64,000 bases of DNA, taken from positions 4,464,001 through 4,528,000 of the forward strand of contig NZ_CP134867.1 in the NCBI RefSeq assembly GCF_031954525.1, in the 5' to 3' direction. Positions 57,192 through 64,000 of the stretch are shown here, in pieces. Position 1 is the stretch's first letter. Each line of letters starts with the position of its first letter. This DNA is from Dyella sp. BiH032 (lineage in GTDB: Bacteria; Pseudomonadota; Gammaproteobacteria; Xanthomonadales; Rhodanobacteraceae). The notes below the pieces were generated by a model, which made no database searches, was not told the origin of the DNA, and saw only the letters and a list, made by a program, of their open reading frames with translations. The translations under genes were made by a program, and so were the position numbers.

Positions 57192-57734
57192 TCAGGTCGC
57201 ATTCGACCGCAAGAGGTCGTGGCAAGCGTCCAAAATCTCCGCAACGCACGATTGCGCGGTAAAGCCGAAGCGCTCATGGCCGTTTTGGTCATGAGCGAGT
57301 GCCGTGAACACGTCCAGCTCAGACCGGTATCCAACCTTCTGGTTGATTTCCGCAATCAGCGAGCATCCGAAGTTCGGATCCATATCGCCGTCCAACACTT
57401 GCTGAGCCACACGAAAAGCATCTTCCAGCCAAAACGCGTTTTTCGCCGCCAGAACGTCCTCCGCCTCCAACAAACGATCGGAAAGCGGAGCTGCCGTGCC
57501 AGCTATGACAAACTCTCCCGTAGCTTTTGAGATCACATAAGGCCCGCTGCCAGCGATCGCCTGGGAGAAGTCACCGGTTTCAACCCACGACCGGGATTGG
57601 TAATAGACAACCCAGGTTCTTTCGCGCTCATCCGAGCGCACGACTATCAGCTCGGGTGTATCTGGCCAATCCAACCTTGGCTGATTGATTTCCCGATAGC
57701 AGATGGCTTCTGCTTGCTCTTTGCTGATTCGCAT
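57192..57734 (-). CDS. Imm35/YrhB-like immunity protein
   Basis: 180 residues. The N-terminal half (TWVVYYQSRSWVETGDFSQA, GSGPYVISKATGEFVIAGTA) matches the Imm35/YrhB pattern of polymorphic-toxin immunity proteins; the C-terminal half is unassigned and may be a second domain. No toxin gene is adjacent, so it is an orphan. Start at ATG 57734. Confidence 0.6.
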   Translation of the reverse strand: MRISKEQAEAICYREINQPRLDWPDTPELIVVRSDERERTWVVYYQSRSWVETGDFSQAIAGSGPYVISKATGEFVIAGTAAPLSDRLLEAEDVLAAKNAFWLEDAFRVAQQVLDGDMDPNFGCSLIAEINQKVGYRSELDVFTALAHDQNGHERFGFTAQSCVAEILDACHDLLRSNAT

Positions 57735-57795
57735 CACTAGCCCCGAGACTCGTCCGGACTTCGTATTTCCACGTCACCACCGACCCGGCAACTGC

Positions 57796-58032
57796 TCAAC
57801 GACTTCGCGCGGACTGATAGTAATCAAGCGCACCTTGGACGAGTTCTGCAATGTCCCGGCCATCACGTCGGTAGAAGTCATCCCGGGACAGCCTCCCTCC
57901 AGAGATGACCACCGTATAGACCGCCGGAACGCCGGCAAGCATCCGCTCACCGTCGATTTTCACCGTCACCACTGCACCATCTTCAGCACATTGGTGAACG
58001 CGCCTGATGAGTGCATCAAATACCTCGTCCAT
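57796..58032 (-). CDS. Small unknown protein, possible immunity protein
   Basis: 78 residues, MDEVFDALIRRVHQCAEDGA onward, alpha/beta and acidic at the ends. No family. It ends 61 bases before the Imm35-like gene on the same strand, which suggests a shared cargo origin. Confidence 0.5.
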   Translation of the reverse strand: MDEVFDALIRRVHQCAEDGAVVTVKIDGERMLAGVPAVYTVVISGGRLSRDDFYRRDGRDIAELVQGALDYYQSARSR

Positions 58033-58251
58033 GCGATACCCACTCCTTCGATTGCAGCTTGAAACCCTGGTCAGTCACATTGCCAACTGATCTACCTCGG
58101 ATCGACCTGATACTTCATGAGTCCTTGGATCGACGGCGAACTCTAAAAAAGGGGGCGAGAGACTGGAAGCCCCCCACACCCCTTTTCGCCCGTTCCTCTA
58201 GATAGCTAACGGGCGCCCCATCCTTGCCCAGAGCACGCGGATCAGAGCCTC

Positions 58252-58608
58252 CTATCCAGGCAAACTCACCACCGCCTCGAACCCGCCAAAGATCATCCGC
58301 TTCCCATCGAAAGGACAATCGGCGGCGGCTTCCATGCGCGGATCCTTCATGAATTTCTCCATGCCCGCATTGCGGGTGGCCTTGTCGGGCCATTCCACCC
58401 AGGAGAACACCACGGTCTCGTCCTGCGTCGCCTGCACGGCACGGCGGAAATCGGTGACCTTACCGTCGGGCACGTCGTCGCCCCAGCACTCCACCACCCG
58501 GATGGCACCGTACTCCACGAAGATGGCATCGAAGGTACGGGCGTGCTGGATGAACTTGTCGCGGTTGGCGTTGGGTACGGCGATCACGAAGCCGTCGATA
58601 TAGGACAT
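58252..58608 (-). CDS. DUF1428 family protein
   Basis: 118 residues from ATG 58606-58608 with AAGGAGATAGCC. MSYIDGFVIAVPNANRDKFI, ECWGDDVPDGKVTDFRRAV and GMEKFMKDPRME are typical of DUF1428 (ferredoxin-like dimer fold). Enzymatic role unknown; often near stress genes. Confidence 0.85.
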   Translation of the reverse strand: MSYIDGFVIAVPNANRDKFIQHARTFDAIFVEYGAIRVVECWGDDVPDGKVTDFRRAVQATQDETVVFSWVEWPDKATRNAGMEKFMKDPRMEAAADCPFDGKRMIFGGFEAVVSLPG

Positions 58609-58760
58609 GGCTATCTCCTTGGGGACACGGCGGCCGGGATGGCCGCCTTCACGTAGGCGACGAACGAGGGCCCGCGGAATCGACATGGGAGTTCTGCCGA
58701 GTCCGCTTTGGGTCGAAAGCAGACAAGCGCTTTGCAGAAATTCGTGGGCGCCTTATCGAC

Positions 58761-59156
58761 TCAGCATCCGCCAGGCGGCCCAGGAGGATGAGAGCCCATA
58801 TAGACATCCCTTGGCCCGCGGTCGGAATCACTTGGGTAACCAGTCGGCGGCGCCGAACCACGTTGAGTCCACATGAAAATGCCGATGACCAAGCCGCCCA
58901 GGACAGGAAGAAGCCAGACGACCAATGCTTGTCCGACCTTCTGGCGAAGGAGAAGCCCTTGATCAATGGCTACCGCCCAGGTGACGGCGGCATTCAATGC
59001 CACAAGCCCGTAAAGACCGAGATAGAGATAGGCGCGGACCCGGTCCAGGCTTGGTGATGCAAAAGCAACACAGAACCCGAGCGTGATGCAGATCACGACA
59101 AACCCGAGTAATGCCTGCGGGCTGAACTGGGGTCGCTTGGACGATCTATCGTTCAC
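58761..59156 (-). CDS. Small membrane protein of unknown function
   Basis: 131 residues from GTG 59154-59156 with AGGGGA. Three membrane helices (QALLGFVVICITLGFCVAFA, YLYLGLYGLVALNAAVTWAV, ALVVWLLPVLGGLVIGIFMW) and a Pro/Gly-rich tail. No family. Confidence 0.6.
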   Translation of the reverse strand: MNDRSSKRPQFSPQALLGFVVICITLGFCVAFASPSLDRVRAYLYLGLYGLVALNAAVTWAVAIDQGLLLRQKVGQALVVWLLPVLGGLVIGIFMWTQRGSAPPTGYPSDSDRGPRDVYMGSHPPGPPGGC

Positions 59157-59519
59157 AGAATCCCCTCGAATCCTTAGGCGAGAGCATGGTGCCATGCCAG
59201 TGTCCAAGTGTCCGCAGCCGAAAGCGGATCTTGAAAACGGGCGCTATAAGGGGACGCAAGCAATAAGGAAGCGCGGCGTTAAACGCCCCACGCCCGCAGA
59301 CCACGAAGACACCGACAGCGGCCTGATCGCCAAAAGGTTCAGGTGATCGAACTTATCTTGCTTGCAAGCAACATAATAGTCAGGCCATAAGGCCACCTGT
59401 TGTCCGGCGTCGCTCATGTCGTTCTGCGCGAAGCGCCATGATCTTTGCCGATGCGGTCTTCAAGATAGCGGCGTGTCGACGCTAATGCTGATTGAACGCA
59501 GATCCTCGAGTTCTTCATC
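59157..59519. other. Gene-poor stretch before the hydrolase
   Basis: 363 bases. One weak 50-codon frame (ATG 59194 to 59346) has no ribosome site. The second half is AT-rich (around 59350-59390) and probably holds the promoter of the hydrolase. Nothing else is seen. Confidence 0.4.
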
Positions 59520-60407
59520 ATGCCCTCCGCCAGGACAGACCTCCTCGAAATCCACTACGAGACCGGAGGCGATCCGTCTGCCTCAACGGTGTTGCTGTTG
59601 CACGGATGGCCTGACGACGTCCGTAGCTGGCGGCGCATCACGCCGGTACTTGAAAGCGGCGGTTGTCGGTGGATCGCACCTTGGCTCAGAGGATGTGGGC
59701 CGACCCGCTTTCTTTCGGAGGCGACCCTGCGCGATGGTCGAACCGAGGCGCTGGCGCAAGATGCGATTGACCTTATGGATAGCTTGAACATCGAGCGCTT
59801 CTCCGTGATCGGACATGACTGGGGAGCACGCGTCGCGTATGCGCTTGCCGCGTTGATCCCCCATCGCCTCCTCTCGATCGCCGCGATTTCCTTGGCCTAT
59901 GCGCCGCGCGGCGCTTTCGTTGTTCCGGCATTTCAGCAATCCCGGGCGTGGTGGTATCAGTGGTTCATGTCGGTCGATAAGGGGGCTGAAGCTGTGGCGA
60001 AGGATCCCAACGCATTCGCAAAAATGCAGTGGGAAACTTGGAGTCCACCCGGGTGGTTCGACGAGGCCGAATTCAAAGCCACGGCGCGGAGCTTCGAAAA
60101 CCCGGATTGGCTCGCCATTACCTTGAACGGCTATCGCAGCCGCTGGCGAGACGACGAGGAGCGGGATGCGCGCTACGCCGAACTCTCGCGTCGGGTGGCT
60201 TCAGTGGAACAGCTCGACGTGCCCACGCTCATGGTCCAGGGGGCAACCGACGGCACCGTCCTGGCGTCAAGCTCCGAAGGCCAAGAGAAATGGTTCAGCC
60301 GCGGCTACCAGCGCATCGTGCTGGACGGCATCGGCCATTTCCCGACACGCGAAGCGGCAGATGTCGTCGGACGCAGACTCTTGTCTCACCTTCAAGAGCA
60401 TGATTAA
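59520..60407 (+). CDS. Alpha/beta hydrolase, epoxide-hydrolase type
   Basis: 295 residues. The oxyanion motif HGWPDDVRSW, nucleophile Asp in GHDWGAR, and catalytic His in GIGHFP. This matches soluble epoxide hydrolase / haloalkane dehalogenase-like fold; the substrate is unknown. Stand-alone gene. Confidence 0.88.
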   Translation: MPSARTDLLEIHYETGGDPSASTVLLLHGWPDDVRSWRRITPVLESGGCRWIAPWLRGCGPTRFLSEATLRDGRTEALAQDAIDLMDSLNIERFSVIGHDWGARVAYALAALIPHRLLSIAAISLAYAPRGAFVVPAFQQSRAWWYQWFMSVDKGAEAVAKDPNAFAKMQWETWSPPGWFDEAEFKATARSFENPDWLAITLNGYRSRWRDDEERDARYAELSRRVASVEQLDVPTLMVQGATDGTVLASSSEGQEKWFSRGYQRIVLDGIGHFPTREAADVVGRRLLSHLQEHD

Positions 60408-60516
60408 GCATCTTGACTTGGCCCGTCGCTGGGACCAGCGATGTCGATTCAGTGATAAGGAGACGCGATGCGTCACGACGGCGTTCCGCCCTTAATCGAA
60501 GGCGCCGCGTTCTGTT

Positions 60517-61146
60517 TTAAAGAGTCGAGAGCCCCAGCGAGGCTCTTGCACGTTTAACTGTGTCCATGACTTCAGCCTCAAATCCAGTGCCAAGTTCTAG
60601 GCAGCGCATGAACTCGGCAGATCGCCGCCTGATTTCCGTAGCCCACGGCCTCTCCTCTGGATCAGAGATCACATCAGCAAACGATCGCTTGCTCCGTTCT
60701 ATTGCGCCGGCGAGTCCGGCCGACACGGCTAAATGGTAATGATCCCAAATCGAGGTCCGGGGCTTGGCGGCGATCCAGGCCTGCACATGCGAAGGCGATG
60801 GAAAGCGCTTGCGCAGGGCCATTACCTCATGTCTCGCCCGCTCCGCCAGCTTTTCTGCGACGAGCGCAAACGCTTCATCACCGGTGAACTGATGGAAGCC
60901 CTCAACCCTAGATCCGGCATCAAATGACAAGAAGTCCTTCTCATACCAAAGCCAGCACGCTCCAACGTTCAGATAGCTTCCCTTCGCCCAGGAAGACGGC
61001 TGAAATTCGACAACCCCGAACCACCAAGCTTGGTCATCAAGCCAGATTCTAGATCGGCCCTTTTGGACGCAACCAAGAGGACGAAGCACTACTTTGGCCG
61101 CTGCATTGATTAAACGTGAGTGCTGAGGTGTCGACACTGAAGGCAT
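60517..61146 (-). CDS. DUF4304-like protein, possible immunity
   Basis: 209 residues from ATG 61144-61146. AAKVVLRPLGCVQKGRSRIW and the segment up to YLNVGACWLWYEKDF match the DUF4304-type family that occurs in toxin-immunity neighbourhoods. No toxin nearby; call tentative. Confidence 0.6.
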   Translation of the reverse strand: MPSVSTPQHSRLINAAAKVVLRPLGCVQKGRSRIWLDDQAWWFGVVEFQPSSWAKGSYLNVGACWLWYEKDFLSFDAGSRVEGFHQFTGDEAFALVAEKLAERARHEVMALRKRFPSPSHVQAWIAAKPRTSIWDHYHLAVSAGLAGAIERSKRSFADVISDPEERPWATEIRRRSAEFMRCLELGTGFEAEVMDTVKRARASLGLSTL

Positions 61147-61200
61147 CCTCGCTCTTATAGCGCTAGCCGTGAGGCGTCCACTTCGGGTCAAAAGCAGACC

Positions 61201-61617
61201 TTAGTTGGATTCGATATCACCCGAAGAAAACGGGATTCCATCCCAGCCTCGACGGTCACGAGCAGCAACCACCCGCGTCCACACGGCTTCCTTTATCTCA
61301 TTTCGCCACACGCCACCCAGCAGAAAGGCGAATGTTGGGTTTGCACTTGCCTCAGCCTCGACCCGATCAATCACGGACTCTCCGTAATTCGCCAATAGAT
61401 CTTCCAAGGGACCTGCTGAGAGGTTCTCAGCGACCACCTTGGACTGATCGGCGAGCCAGGCGGCGCCGATAAACGACCATGCCTCGTCTGGTGAGCTTCT
61501 ACATAGCTCACAGACCTCTTCGAATGCCCAAAAGAGCGATTCGTAGTCAGCAGATCCTTGGGGCGCATGCTGAAGCGCTAGCCAAGCCGATACGAGAGGT
61601 GCCTGCGAAGAGTCCAT
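61201..61617 (-). CDS. DUF6869 family protein
   Basis: 138 residues from ATG 61615-61617. AWLALQHAPQGSADYESLFW and VVAENLSAGPLEDLLANYGE with FLLGGVW are typical of this small helical family, known near polymorphic toxins. An upstream GTG start (61677) is possible but adds 20 residues with no family match. Confidence 0.65.
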   Translation of the reverse strand: MDSSQAPLVSAWLALQHAPQGSADYESLFWAFEEVCELCRSSPDEAWSFIGAAWLADQSKVVAENLSAGPLEDLLANYGESVIDRVEAEASANPTFAFLLGGVWRNEIKEAVWTRVVAARDRRGWDGIPFSSGDIESN

Positions 61618-61787
61618 ATCAAGCAATCCGTTGGTAAGAGGTCTCGAATCACGCGTTTCGTAGGCGATGTCTGCCACAGGTCGGAAGCCGTCGAAACGGG
61701 GTCCGGTTTAGTTTCGGGGGATCTGAAAGCCAACCTGACCTTGTTCTTGAAGTCGGTTCTAAAGCGACTCCATCCCGTTCTTCATAC

Positions 61788-62117
61788 TTATCTGGAACCA
61801 TCGAACAGAGGATCGTCCAAATCGTTGGGCCAAACAGACAGCCCAGGTAACTCATCCAGCCACCTGCCGACAAGCTCCGCTTCAGCCTTCGACGCCACGC
61901 ACACATCCCCGCAGGCGTATGAGCTTATGCCTCCATCAAGGGAGAGGACAGAATCGACTACAAGCTGACCGGAGAAGCCAGCCGGCGGAGCGCTCGCGGC
62001 AATGCCCGACAAGTCGATACACGCCCCTGGTCCGCTGGGAACGGCAATGTCGATGTCGCCATTGGCGTGACCATAGGATTCACCCGCGCAAAAAATGCTG
62101 ACGTCAATGCGAACCAT
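61788..62117 (-). CDS. Unknown small protein, possible immunity
   Basis: 109 residues, beta-rich and acidic: HANGDIDIAVPSGPGACIDL, SYACGDVCVASKAEAELVG, ending ELPGLSVWPNDLDDPLF. No family recognised. Size, acidity and neighbours suggest an immunity-type protein. Confidence 0.5.
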   Translation of the reverse strand: MVRIDVSIFCAGESYGHANGDIDIAVPSGPGACIDLSGIAASAPPAGFSGQLVVDSVLSLDGGISSYACGDVCVASKAEAELVGRWLDELPGLSVWPNDLDDPLFDGSR

Positions 62118-62223
62118 CCCTGCCCCCTTTCAATGCCTGCTTTGGATCGAAGGCGAACGTTGCGTAGTTTCTCAGCCGAGTGGTGTCGCCACGCCAAGAG
62201 CATGTCTCAGCTCAATCGTCAGG

Positions 62224-62589
62224 CTACTTGCCTCCGCCATCGGCCCGCCTTTTCCACTTCAACATGATCTGGGCAAAGAGCAGGCGCGTCGGCACGCACG
62301 TCATGTCGTTATCCGTGGATGCCTGCCAACGGGCGTCGTTGCGAATAGCGGCGCTGACGTCCTTCGCGCTTTGTTTGTAGGCTGCGATAAGCGCAGCGTC
62401 TCCATGCAATTCTTCGTCCGCCAGCTGCTTGAATGCTGCAAGCTGCTCCGCGGGGACGCTGCATGCCTCTTTGCCAATCGCATATTGGCCACCAAGCTGC
62501 TTGGCGCGATCAATACCCGTCAACGATTCGCTAGTAAGGCCATACGAACTGAGAAGCGCCAGAGCAAAGGCGATAGCGATATTGCGCAT
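62224..62589 (-). CDS. Exported unknown protein
   Basis: 121 residues from ATG 62587-62589. Signal peptide (MRNIAIAFALALLSSYGLT) then helical mature part with one Cys near residue 43 and another near 101. No family. It is probably periplasmic. Confidence 0.6.
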   Translation of the reverse strand: MRNIAIAFALALLSSYGLTSESLTGIDRAKQLGGQYAIGKEACSVPAEQLAAFKQLADEELHGDAALIAAYKQSAKDVSAAIRNDARWQASTDNDMTCVPTRLLFAQIMLKWKRRADGGGK

Positions 62590-62759
62590 AGTTGATATCC
62601 GTAAGATACGCACGCGAACGAAGTCCCTTAGGTTCTATCCCGTCACCACGGGCACTTCAAAGAAGCCTCGTGTGATGAGTTGACGCAGCTGGACCACCCT
62701 TGATTTCACGGATGGCTAAAAGCGGGCGGCAATTCGCTCTAGTTCTTAGGCGTCACCGC

Positions 62760-63329
62760 TCAGCGACGAACACGATAGCGGATGTGTGTGGCATCCGGCG
62801 TATCGATCACCCGAGCAATCTCCAATTCGACGCGCGACGGAAGCACTTCGAACAGCCGGCGGCCGCCGCCGAACAACACCGGGATCTGGTGGATCTGCAA
62901 CTCGTCCAGCACACCAGCCTCTAGCGCTCGTTGCGCCGTGTACGCGCCAAGCACCAGCACGTCACGATCCCCGGCGGCGGCCTTGGCCTGCGCCATCGCG
63001 CTCTCAATCCCGCCGAGCACGTACTTCACCAGCGGATAGTTCGCCACCGAGGGCCCCGGCGGTCGGTGGCTTGGCACGATGATGGGGACACCGTGATTGT
63101 CGCCACCCCAGTGGTCGATCTGCTCCACGGTACGCCGCCCAGCCAGAATCGCGCCCGGCGAGTTCCACTCGTCCCACAGTTGTGCGACCGCCCCCGATGG
63201 CCGGGAGAAGTCCCCATACCACTCGTGCAGCCGGTCGAAACCGTCGCCGCCGGGGTTGCCTGGTTCGTCATTGGGACCAGCGATGTACCCGTCGAGTGAC
63301 ATGGACATGAATAGTACCGACGCCGACAT
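62760..63329 (-). CDS. Dihydrofolate-reductase-like (RibD C-terminal) protein
   Basis: 189 residues. MSASVLFMSMSLDGYIAGPN, AILAGRRTVEQIDHWGGDN and DVLVLGAYTAQRALEAGVLD match the RibD-C/DHFR-like reductase family (YyaP type). NADPH site likely, substrate unknown. Confidence 0.85.
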   Translation of the reverse strand: MSASVLFMSMSLDGYIAGPNDEPGNPGGDGFDRLHEWYGDFSRPSGAVAQLWDEWNSPGAILAGRRTVEQIDHWGGDNHGVPIIVPSHRPPGPSVANYPLVKYVLGGIESAMAQAKAAAGDRDVLVLGAYTAQRALEAGVLDELQIHQIPVLFGGGRRLFEVLPSRVELEIARVIDTPDATHIRYRVRR

Positions 63330-63668
63330 TTGGGTCTCCTATCGATTCAATGACAAGGGGATGAGGGTGAGTTAGCACCCAGTGCTTGACGCAGCTAACG
63401 GGTTACGTTCCCTTTAGCGCAACCGCGTTCGCCACGATGTACGCGATCTAGAGTACGTGTTTGACTCGAAGGGCGTCCGAGAGGCCGCCCTTCTTCGTTT
63501 ACGCAAGCGCGAAAGCATCATCCATCCAAACTCACCTTTTTGTAGGGGATAACCTACATAACGTGTTCGAAAAACTGTCGCCTCACTTGCGCCATCCTGA
63601 GTGCTATCGTTCGCGGCCTTGCTTTCATCCAGCAGACCATCACGTCGATCAACGGGGAGGACGATTTT
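63330..63668. other. Gene-free stretch before the last gene
   Basis: 339 bases. GAAGGGCG pairs with CGCCCTTC at 63467-63492, without a T run, and no gene precedes it on the plus strand. The rest holds short incoherent frames, and the last 40 bases lead to the ribosome site GGGGAGG of the LprI-like gene. Confidence 0.5.
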
Positions 63669-64000
63669 ATGGACCGATCAGCAAGCGCATTGATAGCAGC
63701 ACTCCTCAATTTAACTCTGTTTATTGGCGACATCGGCGCGACGCCACAAACGCCCGCTAAGCCGTCCACCACGAGCGCTGAGGCAACCAAGTCGAGCCAT
63801 GGCGAGACCATCAACGGTATCGGCATCATGCCCGGCGCAGAGCGGCTCTCCTACATATCGCTGCGGTATTACGGCATACGGCCAAGCTATGACGCGTGCA
63901 TCCAAGCAGCGCAAGGACAAGCGGGGCTAAAGGGCGACTGCGCCGACACCGAGTTCCAGTTCCAAGATGCGCGACTTAACAAGGCCTACAAGGCGTTGCT
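63669..64000 (+). CDS. LprI-like (DUF1311) lysozyme-inhibitor family protein, partial
   Basis: 110 residues visible, cut by the right window edge. ATG 63669 follows GGAGG by nine bases. After a weak signal peptide and an Ala/Thr-rich linker, YDACIQAAQGQAGLKGDCAD and EFQFQDARLNKAYKAL match the DUF1311/LprI motif, whose members inhibit lysozyme or bind cell-wall material. Not reported as a complete frame because the stop lies outside. Confidence 0.7.
   Translation, partial: MDRSASALIAALLNLTLFIGDIGATPQTPAKPSTTSAEATKSSHGETINGIGIMPGAERLSYISLRYYGIRPSYDACIQAAQGQAGLKGDCADTEFQFQDARLNKAYKAL

Noticed and set aside
59194-59346. 50-codon plus-strand frame
   Set aside because: No ribosome site or similarity. 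Probably chance.
63467-63492. Terminator hairpin
   Set aside because: Eight-base stem but no T run and no gene in the right orientation upstream.

Overview
The window looks like chromosomal DNA of a high-GC gammaproteobacterium of the Xanthomonadales/Lysobacterales, most like the Rhodanobacteraceae (Dyella, Luteibacter, Rhodanobacter). This is inferred from protein style, the aromatic amino acid catabolic genes, the stand-alone MHYT protein and the hairpin-rich intergenic repeats. No species marker is present. 

Left part (1-8391): a polysaccharide locus on the minus strand. A tyrosine phosphatase (Wzb-like) and a tyrosine autokinase/co-polymerase (Wzc-like) lie upstream of a tightly overlapping sugar-nucleotide operon: TviB/WbpO-type dehydrogenase, uronate epimerase, WbpB, WbpD, WbpE and a hexapeptide acetyltransferase cut by the window edge. 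Together WbpB/E/D predict a 2,3-diacetamido-2,3-dideoxy-uronic acid in a surface glycan. 

8673-22716: housekeeping metabolism. It holds tyrosine degradation (Hpd, HmgA, FAH, with a divergent MarR regulator and a likely operator), a POT peptide transporter, tryptophan 2,3-dioxygenase, the three-gene pyruvate dehydrogenase locus (E1 alpha, E1 beta, E2), an MHYT membrane protein, a chemoreceptor and a VOC protein. 22717-24245 is a composite of many hairpins split by an intact IS30-family insertion sequence with a TTA target duplication. 24411-30909 carries TrpS with an extra C-terminal domain, arginase, a periplasmic rhodanese, a patatin-like lipase and a MASE1-PAS-GGDEF diguanylate cyclase. 

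31090-45397 is a 14.3 kb integrated element bounded by a 45-bp direct repeat of the 3' end of tRNA-Thr(TGT). It has an integrase, AlpA, a PrimPol/AAA replication protein, an iteron-like array, HNH nuclease, small terminase and a podovirus-type tailspike, but no large terminase, portal or capsid gene. It therefore resembles a phage satellite (PICI-like) rather than a prophage. Its right end carries an FkbM methyltransferase and a Panacea-type toxin-antitoxin pair plus a third small gene. This is the most interesting part of the window. 

45353-64000 returns to chromosome: tRNA-Thr, SPOR protein, CoaX, BirA, MtfA, a PepSY/PhoP/PhoQ-like signalling operon and DusA. The 5' end of dusA is partly duplicated about 0.93 kb away, as if by a decayed small integration. 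The last 11 kb is a patchwork of a regulator, RidA-like and hydrolase genes with several orphan immunity-like small proteins, ending in an LprI-like gene cut by the window.
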